A DNA stretch of 64,000 nt, from contig OY101123.1 of the NCBI GenBank assembly GCA_956465555.1, positions 124,001 through 188,000 on the forward strand. The letters are read 5' to 3'. Positions 12,350 to 22,136 of this stretch are shown here, piece after piece. The notes beneath the pieces are model-generated. The model was not told where the DNA came from, ran no database searches, and saw only the letters and a list, made by a program, of their open reading frames with translations. The translations under genes and the position numbers were made by a program. This DNA comes from Nitzschia sp. pyKryTriq1. Taxonomy: Eukaryota > Bacillariophyta > Bacillariophyceae > Bacillariales > Bacillariaceae. Within the stretch, counting starts at the first letter, position 1. Every line of letters begins with the position of its first letter.

Positions 12350-13567
12350 ATGCTGCTGCTGCTGCTGGGACGACCCATGGTGACAACAATGATGATGATG
12401 ATGATGATGATGACCGTGAATGGTGGAAGAAAAGACAGCAGCAGCAGTGCCAGCATGATTATTGTCTCGTTTCTATTATTCTTTTGCCTCTGCTGGTGCC
12501 CGCTGGATGGTTTTGCATGGAATCATCAACATCATCATCATCATCAACATCAGCAGCTTTCTCCGAAACAGCACCACCAGTCGTCGCTCCCGCCTCCACC
12601 ACCACCAGCATCATCATCATCATCATCATCACCACCCATCAGGAAGGATAGGAATACTATTATCCACAACAGCAAGCTTCCATCATCATCATCATCGACA
12701 ACGACGACTCCTCATCCTGAATTTACTACTTCTCGCAAGGCGTTCCTTTCCAAAGTCGTCTTGGTACCCGCAGCAGCAGCAGCTACTAGTGGAACGCTCA
12801 CCACTGCACCATCATGTTTGGCGGCCGCCTCGCCCCTGCCGATGCGGATGGACAGGAATAACAGTCGTAGTAATGATAGTAGTAATCGGGACAGTGGTGA
12901 TGCTGGTGACGATTTTCAATCAGAGCTCCAGAGGTCGTTACGCCCTGCCACGGAAGAACGTCCAGCGATTGCCTTATCACCCGACGACGATGATCAGCTT
13001 GTTCCGTTGAAGAATAATATCCCACCGCCCACTACGATTCTCGCCTTGATTTCCTTGGCCAACAACAACAGCAACAACAATTATGATCAGCAGCGTCCTT
13101 CTCCTGGCGACCTTTTGGTGGTTCAAGTTTACGACAGTCCGCAGCAATCGCTATTATTAGGTGGTGCCAAAGTTCCCGTTGCACGCATTCGTCGATTCCC
13201 CGTTCAAATTCAACTAACGGCCCAAAATGCTATCAGCAGCAGTAGCAGCACTGCTAGTACTACTGCTGCTACTACATGGAACGATCTCGCTTCATCCCAA
13301 GATCTGTGGCTTGTGGTGAGCATCATCCGTCCACCAGCATCACAAGAAGCAGAGGAATCAGAAACAGCATCTTCTTCTTCGATTTCGATACCGATGATGA
13401 CTACTACTACTACGACGACGTTTCAAGGATCGGGAATTTCCAAATTCCTCACCAGCCTTCCTGGATTGAGTAGTGATAGACTCCAAGCCACCATGGGACG
13501 GAGTGGAATTCGTCCTCCTGCCAGTATCACCTTGTTGTCGCTGTCGTCGAGCAGCAGCAGTATGTAG
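12350..13567 (+). CDS. Targeted hypothetical protein, possible YbaY/CcmI-like beta domain
   Basis: A 405-residue open frame that I do not recognise with confidence. The N-terminus has a hydrophobic stretch (SMIIVSFLLFFCLCW) ending near DGFAW, reminiscent of a signal peptide with the diatom plastid ASAF-type motif. A second hydrophobic Ala-rich stretch follows SRKAFLSK at about residues 129-160, which could be a thylakoid-type signal. The only region that looks folded is about residues 235-325 (GDLLVVQVYD ... GAKVPVARI ... FPVQIQLTAQNA ... DLWLVVSIIRP). Its order of strands resembles bacterial YbaY-like lipoproteins or the C-terminal domain of CcmI/CycH. That likeness is by eye only. The rest is Ser/Thr-rich. 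Confidence 0.55.
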   Translation: MLLLLLGRPMVTTMMMMMMMMTVNGGRKDSSSSASMIIVSFLLFFCLCWCPLDGFAWNHQHHHHHQHQQLSPKQHHQSSLPPPPPPASSSSSSSPPIRKDRNTIIHNSKLPSSSSSTTTTPHPEFTTSRKAFLSKVVLVPAAAAATSGTLTTAPSCLAAASPLPMRMDRNNSRSNDSSNRDSGDAGDDFQSELQRSLRPATEERPAIALSPDDDDQLVPLKNNIPPPTTILALISLANNNSNNNYDQQRPSPGDLLVVQVYDSPQQSLLLGGAKVPVARIRRFPVQIQLTAQNAISSSSSTASTTAATTWNDLASSQDLWLVVSIIRPPASQEAEESETASSSSISIPMMTTTTTTTFQGSGISKFLTSLPGLSSDRLQATMGRSGIRPPASITLLSLSSSSSSM

Positions 13568-14250
13568 TAGTAGTATGTAGTAGTAGTAGTAGTACTAGTA
13601 GTACGAATAATAATAATACTCAAAGTACTAGTTTCGTCGTCTCCCGATAATAATAATCATAAGAAGAAGAAGAAAAAGTAGACAATGTAGGTAAGTATAG
13701 AACAGGAGATGAGAACAATAACAACAACAAATGAGTCGTCATCGTAGTAACTACTACTACGTGTACCGCATAATAGATGATCTTACTGTACAGTTCGTAG
13801 TACTTGTACAGTAGTAGTAGTAATCATCACCGAGCGAATATAGATCCATGGAAGGGCCGATACTACCGGTACGCTCCATCATCTCCCAACACGAAGCTAC
13901 AAATAACAATAATAATAATAATAATTAGGTAGTATAGTACTACTATACTCTACTGTACTAGTAGGACTATCGTATCGTAAAACAGTGAAACGGTACTACT
14001 ACTACTACTACTAGAAAAAGGATTCGTGTGGCTATGTTCTTCTGAAATAATATCTCCTACGAACAAGTAGCAGTAGTAGTACTACGGTAGTAACTAGTAC
14101 TAGTAGTCTAGAGGAAGCTCTAAACAAAGCATTATTCTTCTTGCCCATGAATCTGTCGATCCGATGATGATGATGATTCTTCGATAATATAGTGTTAGTG
14201 TCTTTCCCATAGCATCAGCATCAGCATCAGCATCAGCATCAGCATCAGCA
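13568..14250. other. Intergenic microsatellite DNA between convergent genes
   Basis: No gene seen. Rich in TAG/TAC repeats, with AATAAT runs near 13910 and the AGCATC hexamer array listed separately at the right edge. Serves as the 3' flank for both neighbours. Confidence 0.55.
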
Positions 14251-14252
14251 TC
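14211..14252 (+). repeat. (AGCATC)7 tandem array
   Basis: Seven uninterrupted copies of a hexamer, ending at the stop codon of the neighbouring minus-strand gene A. Perfect copies imply recent expansion or active slippage. Confidence 0.9.
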
Positions 14253-15138
14253 AAATGGTGTAGTAGATCAGCCTGCCGTTTTCTTCTCTAGCCACCACTC
14301 GAGGAACGTTAGGTTTCCCTTGCAACACATGAAATTCAAATTCCACCAGTTCCTGGATACGGTGCAGCTCGTCTCGTCGAAATTGTTCATGTTGTTGGCG
14401 GAGGCGAAAGTATCGTTCTTCTTCCATACGCCGCTGTCGCCCCATTTCTTCCCAGTACATGGCCGTCATCACGTCGCCGTCATCATCTTCGCCACCATAG
14501 TCCGGAGTTGTTTCCAAGAGTTCCACTACTAATCCAATACCAATCGCATACACGATGATTCCAACAGGAAGTAAATTGTGAACATCGACGTAGGCCAGTT
14601 GGCAAATGACGAGCAAGATCCCAAAGAAAGTTGTCTTTCGTTGCAAGGCGATGACTGGGATTTTCTCTTTGATCTGCTGATGGTGGTGCCCCACCAGTTG
14701 ATAATACTCTTCTTGATATCGTTCCACCTCTTCTCTTCGAATTTCAAATAATTGTTTCCTCCGTGGTTTCCTCTGCTGCGGTTGTTCTTGTTCTTTGAGG
14801 ATTCGTTGTTCTCTCTGACGATGATGATGATGATGATTGTTCCGCGGCATCGGCAACGCTGCTTGATGTTGATGAATATCCTTTTCCTCCCCTTCCTCCT
14901 CCTCCTCATGATGATACTTGTTCTTGGAAGAGCTAATATTGTTCTTCCTCCTCTTTACACCAGACGACGAGGAGTAGTAGTCCTCGTCCTCCTGCTCCTG
15001 CTCCTCGAGCTGGTGCGGGGCGGGATGAAGTGGTGGTAGCTCCAATGATAGCGTTCGCGTCGTCATTGTGGCATGTCGTGATGGTCTTTTGGTTTCTAAA
15101 AGTTCTGAGAATACAGTACAACGATCGATCAGCATCAA
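14251..15138 (-). CDS. Unknown small membrane protein (gene A, intact copy)
   Basis: A 295-residue protein of unknown function. The first 150 residues are acidic and Gln/Arg/His-rich low complexity. They are followed by a charged helix (QLFEIRREEVERYQEEYYQL) and two close hydrophobic segments (about residues 178-205: TFFGILLVICQLAYVDVHNLLPVGIIVYAIGIGLVV). The C-terminal helix is Arg/Glu-rich (MEEERYFRLRQQHEQFRRDE). A later Met (residue 25, MTTRTLSLELPP, position 15066) is an equally good start. The first 222 bases of this gene, from base 14917 onward, lie inside a tandem duplication; a 5' fragment is repeated at 16542-16763. Confidence 0.6.
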   Translation of the reverse strand: MMLIDRCTVFSELLETKRPSRHATMTTRTLSLELPPLHPAPHQLEEQEQEDEDYYSSSSGVKRRKNNISSSKNKYHHEEEEEGEEKDIHQHQAALPMPRNNHHHHHRQREQRILKEQEQPQQRKPRRKQLFEIRREEVERYQEEYYQLVGHHHQQIKEKIPVIALQRKTTFFGILLVICQLAYVDVHNLLPVGIIVYAIGIGLVVELLETTPDYGGEDDDGDVMTAMYWEEMGRQRRMEEERYFRLRQQHEQFRRDELHRIQELVEFEFHVLQGKPNVPRVVAREENGRLIYYTI

Positions 15139-15603
15139 TTTTCATCGTCGTCGATATGTATAATAATACGGTACATATTATCTTCAAAAGACTCAAAAAT
15201 GGAAAAGCTCAACGGATGAAGAAGAAGAAGTCTATACTATCTCATCGCTACATATATCTTGGTGCACCGCCCGGCTCGCGCTTTGATTAACTGGATTCTT
15301 TCGCTTTGATATTACGTCTGCCCTTCGCCACTCATCTCTCAGCAAAGAATTGGAGGACAGGATCCATTTTACGACCGGTTTGACCAAAGCATAAGCGTTA
15401 TGTACCATGGACCAATAATTATTCAGTTGGGAGTGGTCCTCCTATATGCTAAGACAGAATATGCACCAGAAGCGTACTGCATGACTACAACAACGGAATA
15501 TGGGAGCACATAAAGAACTGATTAATTAATTAACCACCACGCGACGACGACTATGATTCCCTTATTCGACTCCATACTTCATATCAAGTCAAGAACCACC
15601 GTT
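15139..15603. other. Intergenic spacer between gene A and gene B fragment
   Basis: About 465 bases within duplication unit 1; it would contain the promoter of gene A and the 3' flank of gene B. The same spacer occurs at 16764-17228. No gene seen. Confidence 0.6.
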
Positions 15604-16541
15604 TTACATGTTGTATTTGAGTTGCGTCTCCAACTTTTGCTTGAGTAGAAGCAGATCCTTATTCTTTGCCTTCAAGAATTGCATGGTTGGTTGCAATGCA
15701 TTTGCATCTTCGTCTGCGTCTTCCAAGGTTGTTGTTGCCAGCTCGGCATTGAGTCGCTTGACTTCTTTCTCCAATCGTTCCACTTCCCACCGTGGATCGG
15801 GAATCATTTCAATTTTGAAGTTCACTTGCACGCGACCAGTGGCATTCTTGGCACTGTAGGAAGGTACTTGATACCAATCCTTGTGATCTCCCCGTTCAGT
15901 GGGAACCATGATTCGGATGGTCCCCATGGCATCAGGTTCCGACGTGTAATCCTCATCCCAGATTTTGATAATCACCAGCGCCTTGCTGACTCGGATTTCC
16001 ATATCGAAACGCTCATTCCATATAGGATGCAGAGTCTTTTGGATGGTGCTGGTTTTACCCAACAATTTCGTGTTCGAGTCGTATACTTCACAGTATGGAT
16101 CAGAGGTTAATCGTTGCCCCAAGGCATTTCGATCTTTCGCTGCCAGACCGGATCCTCTCACAATGGTCATCTGCACTCTCATTCGTTCACTGACATAAAG
16201 ATCACGTTGCAATTCGTCTTCCATACGCTGGTACAGCTCTTTGGTTTCTTTTTTAAGCATTGCATTTTCTTCCTGCAGAAATGACACTATGGGAAAAATG
16301 CTATTTCGTCTACCTCCACCTCGTTTTTCGAGATCACCGTATGGCTCCGCCTTACCCAGGGTATCTCTGAGTTTTGCAATATTGCCCTTGAGTGCTCGAA
16401 TTTGGTTGAATGCGTCTTCTTCCGCTTGCAAGACGGCTCGATTCGGCTGGATACAATCGTGGACTTTGAGAGGAGGCAAAACTACATCTTTTTCGTCGAG
16501 ATCGAATTCATCCTCATCGGGAGGAGAGTCGTAATCTTCTT
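15604..16541 (-). pseudogene. 3' fragment of the double-C2 gene (B')
   Basis: Repeats the last part of gene B exactly: the linker (LPPLKVHDCIQPNRAVLQAE), a coiled segment, the second C2 domain and the C-terminal helix. The first C2 domain and the promoter are absent. Upstream it joins to the 5' end of an A copy in a different frame, so a read-through message from that promoter would not give an A-B fusion. An internal Met (MPPLKVHD, 16479) could in principle start a 291-residue product. Most likely not functional. Confidence 0.8.
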
Positions 16542-16763
16542 CTTGTTCTTGGAAGAGCTAATATTGTTCTTCCTCCTCTTTACACCAGACGACGAGGAGT
16601 AGTAGTCCTCGTCCTCCTGCTCCTGCTCCTCGAGCTGGTGCGGGGCGGGATGAAGTGGTGGTAGCTCCAATGATAGCGTTCGCGTCGTCATTGTGGCATG
16701 TCGTGATGGTCTTTTGGTTTCTAAAAGTTCTGAGAATACAGTACAACGATCGATCAGCATCAA
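16542..16763 (-). pseudogene. 5' fragment of gene A (A') joined to gene B fragment
   Basis: Encodes the first 74 residues of gene A (to SSSKNK) and then enters the B' sequence out of frame, stopping at 16482 after about 19 foreign residues. It retains gene A's upstream region, so it may be transcribed. Confidence 0.8.
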
Positions 16764-18166
16764 TTTTCATCGTCGTCGATATGTATAATAATACGGTACA
16801 TATTATCTTCAAAAGACTCAAAAATGGAAAAGCTCAACGGATGAAGAAGAAGAAGTCTATACTATCTCATCGCTACATATATCTTGGTGCACCGCCCGGC
16901 TCGCGCTTTGATTAACTGGATTCTTTCGCTTTGATATTACGTCTGCCCTTCGCCACTCATCTCTCAGCAAAGAATTGGAGGACAGGATCCATTTTACGAC
17001 CGGTTTGACCAAAGCATAAGCGTTATGTACCATGGACCAATAATTATTCAGTTGGGAGTGGTCCTCCTATATGCTAAGACAGAATATGCACCAGAAGCGT
17101 ACTGCATGACTACAACAACGGAATATGGGAGCACATAAAGAACTGATTAATTAATTAACCACCACGCGACGACGACTATGATTCCCTTATTCGACTCCAT
17201 ACTTCATATCAAGTCAAGAACCACCGTTTTACATGTTGTATTTGAGTTGCGTCTCCAACTTTTGCTTGAGTAGAAGCAGATCCTTATTCTTTGCCTTCAA
17301 GAATTGCATGGTTGGTTGCAATGCATTTGCATCTTCGTCTGCGTCTTCCAAGGTTGTTGTTGCCAGCTCGGCATTGAGTCGCTTGACTTCTTTCTCCAAT
17401 CGTTCCACTTCCCACCGTGGATCGGGAATCATTTCAATTTTGAAGTTCACTTGCACGCGACCAGTGGCATTCTTGGCACTGTAGGAAGGTACTTGATACC
17501 AATCCTTGTGATCTCCCCGTTCAGTGGGAACCATGATTCGGATGGTCCCCATGGCATCAGGTTCCGACGTGTAATCCTCATCCCAGATTTTGATAATCAC
17601 CAGCGCCTTGCTGACTCGGATTTCCATATCGAAACGCTCATTCCATATAGGATGCAGAGTCTTTTGGATGGTGCTGGTTTTACCCAACAATTTCGTGTTC
17701 GAGTCGTATACTTCACAGTATGGATCAGAGGTTAATCGTTGCCCCAAGGCATTTCGATCTTTCGCTGCCAGACCGGATCCTCTCACAATGGTCATCTGCA
17801 CTCTCATTCGTTCACTGACATAAAGATCACGTTGCAATTCGTCTTCCATACGCTGGTACAGCTCTTTGGTTTCTTTTTTAAGCATTGCATTTTCTTCCTG
17901 CAGAAATGACACTATGGGAAAAATGCTATTTCGTCTACCTCCACCTCGTTTTTCGAGATCACCGTATGGCTCCGCCTTACCCAGGGTATCTCTGAGTTTT
18001 GCAATATTGCCCTTGAGTGCTCGAATTTGGTTGAATGCGTCTTCTTCCGCTTGCAAGACGGCTCGATTCGGCTGGATACAATCGTGGACTTTGAGAGGAG
18101 GCAAAACTACATCTTTTTCGTCGAGATCGAATTCATCCTCATCGGGAGGAGAGTCGTAATCTTCTT
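16542..18166. repeat. Tandem duplication, unit 2 (1,625 bp)
   Basis: Second head-to-tail unit, equal to 14917-16541. It carries the A' fragment and the 3' two-thirds of intact gene B. The right breakpoint is within the acidic linker of gene B, next to CTTCTTC. Confidence 0.9.
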
Positions 18167-18752
18167 CGTCCATCCAATCTTCGCTATTTTTGGCTGTGGA
18201 CGAGGCACTCCCAGGAGGAGCTGGAGACTTGTCTCGTTTGGGCGACTTTTCTCCCTTTGGTGAGTTGCCCCGCTTGGTGTTTTCCTTCTTCTTCTTGGAA
18301 GTTCCCTCTGTCTTTTTCATTTTCTTCAAACCGACTGTCTGCACGCGCAAACACAAGGTTCCTTCGGCGTTTGGGGCCGACTCTTTGGGAACCTCGTACC
18401 ATCGAGTCGAGTCTGACTTTTTCATGGGGACAGGCACCATAACGACTCCCATCAAATCGTCGTCCGACATAAAATCCTCATCCCAGATTTTCAACTTCAA
18501 GACCGGATTCGGGCCTTCCACTTTAAATTCAAAATGATTATCAGTCGTCCAGGCCGGGTTCAAAGTCTTCTTAATAACTGGGGTCTTTCCCATCAACTCA
18601 TCAATGAGATTGTCAGTGACTGGGTTCCTTTGCTTGGACCAAACTTCCACGTAGGGGTCCGACGAGGTCCGCTGGCCCAGTAAGTTCCGATCCTTGCCTG
18701 CTAACCCGCGGCCCTTCGTTACGGTGATTCTGACGTTTACCTTCTTCACCAT
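17229..18752 (-). CDS. Double C2-domain protein (gene B, intact)
   Basis: 507 residues with two C2 domains, expected to bind Ca2+ and phospholipid at membranes. C2A is at about residues 3-142 (VRITVTKGRGLAGKDRN, SSDPYVEVW, LKIWDEDFMSDD). C2B is at about residues 320-440 (MTIVRGSGLAAKDRNALGQR, SDPYCEVYD, IIKIWDEDYTSEPD). Both keep Ca-binding Asp residues: DRN/DPY in loop 1 and DED in loop 3. Between them lie a Lys/Ser-rich basic linker, an acidic stretch (about residues 193-216) and a helical segment. The C-terminus is a coiled coil (VERLEKEVKRLNAEL and LLLLKQKLETQL). The layout resembles membrane-tethering C2 proteins, but there is no membrane segment. Part of it is duplicated upstream as B'. 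Confidence 0.85.
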   Translation of the reverse strand: MVKKVNVRITVTKGRGLAGKDRNLLGQRTSSDPYVEVWSKQRNPVTDNLIDELMGKTPVIKKTLNPAWTTDNHFEFKVEGPNPVLKLKIWDEDFMSDDDLMGVVMVPVPMKKSDSTRWYEVPKESAPNAEGTLCLRVQTVGLKKMKKTEGTSKKKKENTKRGNSPKGEKSPKRDKSPAPPGSASSTAKNSEDWMDEEDYDSPPDEDEFDLDEKDVVLPPLKVHDCIQPNRAVLQAEEDAFNQIRALKGNIAKLRDTLGKAEPYGDLEKRGGGRRNSIFPIVSFLQEENAMLKKETKELYQRMEDELQRDLYVSERMRVQMTIVRGSGLAAKDRNALGQRLTSDPYCEVYDSNTKLLGKTSTIQKTLHPIWNERFDMEIRVSKALVIIKIWDEDYTSEPDAMGTIRIMVPTERGDHKDWYQVPSYSAKNATGRVQVNFKIEMIPDPRWEVERLEKEVKRLNAELATTTLEDADEDANALQPTMQFLKAKNKDLLLLKQKLETQLKYNM

Positions 18753-19391
18753 TCTGCTGGCGTTATCATTATGATTAGGAGTAGGCCCACCGAGGCTCGC
18801 ATCAAGACATCGGTTTTCTTAACCGATTTATTGATGAGGAAGAGGGAGACGACGATGATGATGATGATGATGTTGTAGTCTAAATGATAACAAAAGGCAT
18901 CATGTGATGCATGTGTGCCACCTTCGCCTTCTCCTTCTTTCGAATTTCGACCTTCGCCCTTTTTGTGACTTCGACTCCCTGGATTAAATGGGTCGCGCAC
19001 ACATCGTGCCGGTACGAATGACAGTTTCTACGAGGCTCTATACAAGCACGAAAACACGCGGCGCAATCCAGTCTACTACTCGTACGCGAAATAAAATGAG
19101 GACAGCCAGAGAATGCGGGAGGGCATTTGCGCAAGTGCGCGAATGCGGGCCAAAAAAGGGCGAGAATGCGGGGGGGGGTTTTCGCGCACATTCATTTTGT
19201 CGTGTATCATCATGACGCGCGTCTATTATTTTTATTTTATTACAGTACTGTATTATCATCCGCATCGCAGTCCGCATATCAGCATTTCATTTCATTTCAT
19301 TTCGATTCTTCTTCATCAGCGCATCGATCGTTTAAATTCAATTCAATTAAATTCAATCAATAGTAGTAGTACTCATAGTCTACATAATAAG
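18753..19391. other. Divergent intergenic region between C2 gene and SRP19
   Basis: About 640 bases shared by two divergent promoters. It has a GATGAT run, a G-rich stretch near 19169-19178 and ATTTC repeats near 19283-19303. No gene seen. Confidence 0.5.
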
Positions 19392-20265
19392 ATGGGAAAG
19401 GGAAGTAAGGGGGTACGCATCAAGCAAATGGGGCCCAAGGCCCCGAAAATGTTCAATCCCATGGACGATTTAGCGATTCCGCAAGAGGAAATGATCAATC
19501 TCCCTCCGCCTCCGGATCGGAAGTATCAGATTTATTGGCCTATTCGTAAGTACTTGTAGATATGGACGCTTTTGATTGATTGATTGATTGATTGGTTGGG
19601 TTATTGATTGGTTGCATGGTTGGGTGGGTCTGTGTTACTCCTGTGATGATGATGCGCAAACATACACAGCACAATATCACGACTGACTGACTATCTGACT
19701 CATCGTATATAATATACTCATCTTGCATCCTACACTATTCACTATTACTTTTTCAGAGGAAACCTTTAGCATGGATGCTTCTCAATTTCATGTGATTTAT
19801 CCTAGTTACTTGGATTCTTCCAAAACGATCGCTCAAGGTCGTCGCATCGGCCAAGAACTCGCCATCGAAGCCCCTACCGTGTCGGATCTTTCGCAAGCCT
19901 TGCAATCCTTGAACATTCGACACGTCTTGCAACCCCACAAGGGGTATTCCCGAGATATTGAAACTCTGTGGGACAATCCCGGCCGAGTCAAAGTAGATTT
20001 GAAGGGTCCCATCATCATGTCCCAATTTGAATCCAAACGAGGACTACTCAAGGAACTAGCCCAAATCATTCCGAATCTTCCCGCGCGGCAACAACGACTG
20101 GAGCAAGCCAAACAGCAGGCCTTGTTGGAAGCACAAAAGGCCGAAGAAGAAGCCCAAAAATCGAAACAAGGTCAAAAGTTACTCCAACAACAGCAACAAC
20201 AGCAGCAACTGGGGTCATCATCGAGCAAGACGACCAATAAGAAAAAGGGAAAGAAGAAACGATGA
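19392..20265 (+). CDS. SRP19: Signal recognition particle 19 kDa subunit
   Basis: Joined as 19392..19545 and 19757..20265 (220 residues); the 211 bp intron is GTAAGT...CAG and the join reads YWPIQETFSMDASQF. SRP19 binds the SRP RNA and helps SRP54 assemble in the particle that brings secretory ribosomes to the ER. The SRP19 fold is clear: FHVIYPSYLDSSKTIAQGRR, then AIEAPTVSDLSQALQSL, then KGYSRDIETLWDNPGRVKVDL. The N-terminus has a short conserved-looking extension (MGKGSKGVRIKQMGPKAPK) and the C-terminus a Gln tract and Lys-rich tail, as in other SRP19 proteins. The intron holds a TGAT tandem run. Confidence 0.93.
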
Positions 20266-20379
20266 GGAGCTACTCTAGTACAACAACAACAACAACAACA
20301 ACATTGGATACTACTACTACTACTTCACGACGACATGCGCCATTTTGAATCATCATCAAACAAAGAGCTTATTGACATT

Positions 20380-21108
20380 CTATGAATCACGACTATTAGT
20401 ATTATTATCATTATTATTCATCATAGGATTATCCTTTCGTGCTCGCTGTCGATGTAGCAACTCGTGGGCGCCTCGTCGGACGCAATTCCCCAGAGCCGAT
20501 TGGGATTCCGCACCAGGTACAGATGATGTTGATGATGATGATGCTGACGACGACGATGATGATGTTGATTCGTAGGCAGTCCGAGGTTCATGGAGTACCG
20601 CCAGAGGCCCTTGTTCATCGAATGCCTTTTTGAGAGCGCCCAATTCTTTCCCACAACCCACCGCCACGCCCCGACACGCCCAAACAGCATGCCGTTCTCG
20701 CGCACAGGAAGAGATCAAGGCATGCCTCAATCTGGGGGGTAATGATAATAGTCGGTCTTGTTGTTGTTCCTTCTTGTCTTTTTCTTCTTCTTTCAACAAA
20801 CCTCTCCATTCAAAGTATTTCATAAGACGAAGGCCACCGGAAAATTCTTCAATGGCATTCGGGCGGTAGGAGGAGGAGGAGGAGGAGTCTGAGCTTGCCT
20901 TCGTCTTCTTTTTGCTATTGCTGCTGCTGCTGCTGCTGCTATTGCTATTGCTATTGCTATTGCTGTTGACGGTGTTTTCTACACATTTTTTCAAGAGATC
21001 CTCAATTTGTCGACATTGTTGGAGACGTTCCAAGCGTTGTTCATCTTGAAACTTGGAAAACCAAGACCACCATGATTCCGATGTGGATACTGTTGTTGGA
21101 GGAGGCAT
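20380..21108 (-). CDS. Putative twin CX9C (CHCH-like) protein
   Basis: 242 residues, convergent with SRP19 (114 bp between stops). Two CX9C motifs are visible: CRQIEDLLKKC near residue 36 and CARERHAVWAC near residue 138. Such pairs usually form two disulphides in a helical hairpin of mitochondrial intermembrane-space proteins. Here they are separated by about 90 residues, mostly Ser/Asn runs plus a conserved-looking stretch (GGLRLMKYFEWRGLL). The wide spacing is unusual and makes family assignment uncertain. The second motif is followed by RGVAVGCGKELGALKKAF and a low-complexity tail. Confidence 0.55.
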   Translation of the reverse strand: MPPPTTVSTSESWWSWFSKFQDEQRLERLQQCRQIEDLLKKCVENTVNSNSNSNSNSSSSSSSNSKKKTKASSDSSSSSSYRPNAIEEFSGGLRLMKYFEWRGLLKEEEKDKKEQQQDRLLSLPPRLRHALISSCARERHAVWACRGVAVGCGKELGALKKAFDEQGPLAVLHEPRTAYESTSSSSSSASSSSTSSVPGAESQSALGNCVRRGAHELLHRQRARKDNPMMNNNDNNTNSRDS

Positions 21109-22136
21109 GATGGTAGAATAATAGTAATACTACTACTATAGCATAAGAAAGATAAGATGGCAATGGATATTATACGCCACAGGTATATGGAAGGACGAAC
21201 ATCATTAACAAGGAGTACGCGGTAATACTGTATGGAAATAATGCAAGGATGAAAACGCAGAAAATGGCGGGAAAAGATGTGGGCGGTTTTGCGGTCACGC
21301 GGTGCCGTCAGTGAGAGCGACGGATCGCGGACAGACTCATTTGATGGTCCACGCAGCGCGCACAGCGCTTCCGCAGCGCACCGGCAGTATAACGGCAACG
21401 TCACGCGTCGTCGTCTCGCGCCGCATAAAAGCTCATGATCGTCGTGAAAACCGGAAAAAAAACCCATCAAATCCACTTGCATTATAGTATGGTGTCATGC
21501 GGTGGGTGCGTCGAGAGTGGCTTTACATCATCATCAGCGACTATCGTCTACTAGCATTTTCTAGCACTTTCTAGCATTTCTAGCATTTGTCCTGTAGATC
21601 GTCCAGTAGACAATGTACTATTGTCCAGGCGGTCCAGGCGCGTCCGCGGTCGCGTCCAGTTGGACATCTCGAAACAAGCTCGAAATGCGGCAACCCGACG
21701 TCGGCGGGCAAAAGGAATACTGTGTGGATTATTGATTCCGACCGTCTTTGATCATTTACAATCTCATGCATTGGATACACTCTACGAATTATCATCCGCC
21801 TCGTCCCCATCCTTATCCTCGTCCTCATCATCATTTTCGTCATCATCATCATCATTGTCTGCCAACAATGGCAACAACAACAACAACAACAACACTGCCA
21901 GTACCTGTACTTCTACGACGACAACATTTCGGCATTGGGAACGTCCCGATGGGCCCTCTCATGCCAAGGGGGTGTGGATCACTGCACATGATAGGCTCAA
22001 GTTCCGCTAACTATACGTACAGTATTTCTACTCGTATTCTCTCACTCTCCCTCTCTCTCCTCTATGGATGCCGAGTGTACCGGCCTTTTACTTTAGTCTA
22101 TTACTCATCTCTATCAATGAGCTAGTACTACTAGAA
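21109..22136. other. Intergenic region with TCTAGCATTT and GTCCAG repeats
   Basis: No gene supported. An E2F-like ATGGCGGGAAAA is at 21264-21275, about 160 bases upstream of the CX9C gene. Four degenerate direct repeats of TCTAGCATTT lie at about 21550-21590, followed by GTCCAG repeats to 21660. A plus-strand open frame at 21621-22010 is Ser/Asn/Thr-rich after a basic start and has no domain, so I leave it uncalled. Confidence 0.45.

Larger units (their letters stand above)
14917..16541. repeat. Tandem duplication, unit 1 (1,625 bp)
   Basis: This unit is repeated head-to-tail at 16542-18166 with an exact offset of 1,625 bases. I see no mismatch in the stretches I compared. It carries the 5' end of gene A, the A-B intergenic DNA and a 3' portion of gene B. 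The breakpoints fall in CTT-rich sequence with one base of shared homology. Confidence 0.9.

Noticed and set aside
14211-14252. Hexamer array considered as CRISPR-like
   Set aside because: Units are contiguous with no spacers and the genome is eukaryotic; simple microsatellite.
16482-16763. In-frame A-B fusion protein
   Set aside because: The duplication junction shifts the frame and a stop follows after about 19 codons.
21621-22010. Plus-strand frame of 129 codons
   Set aside because: A short basic start followed by Ser/Asn/Thr runs; no conserved feature and no good promoter context.
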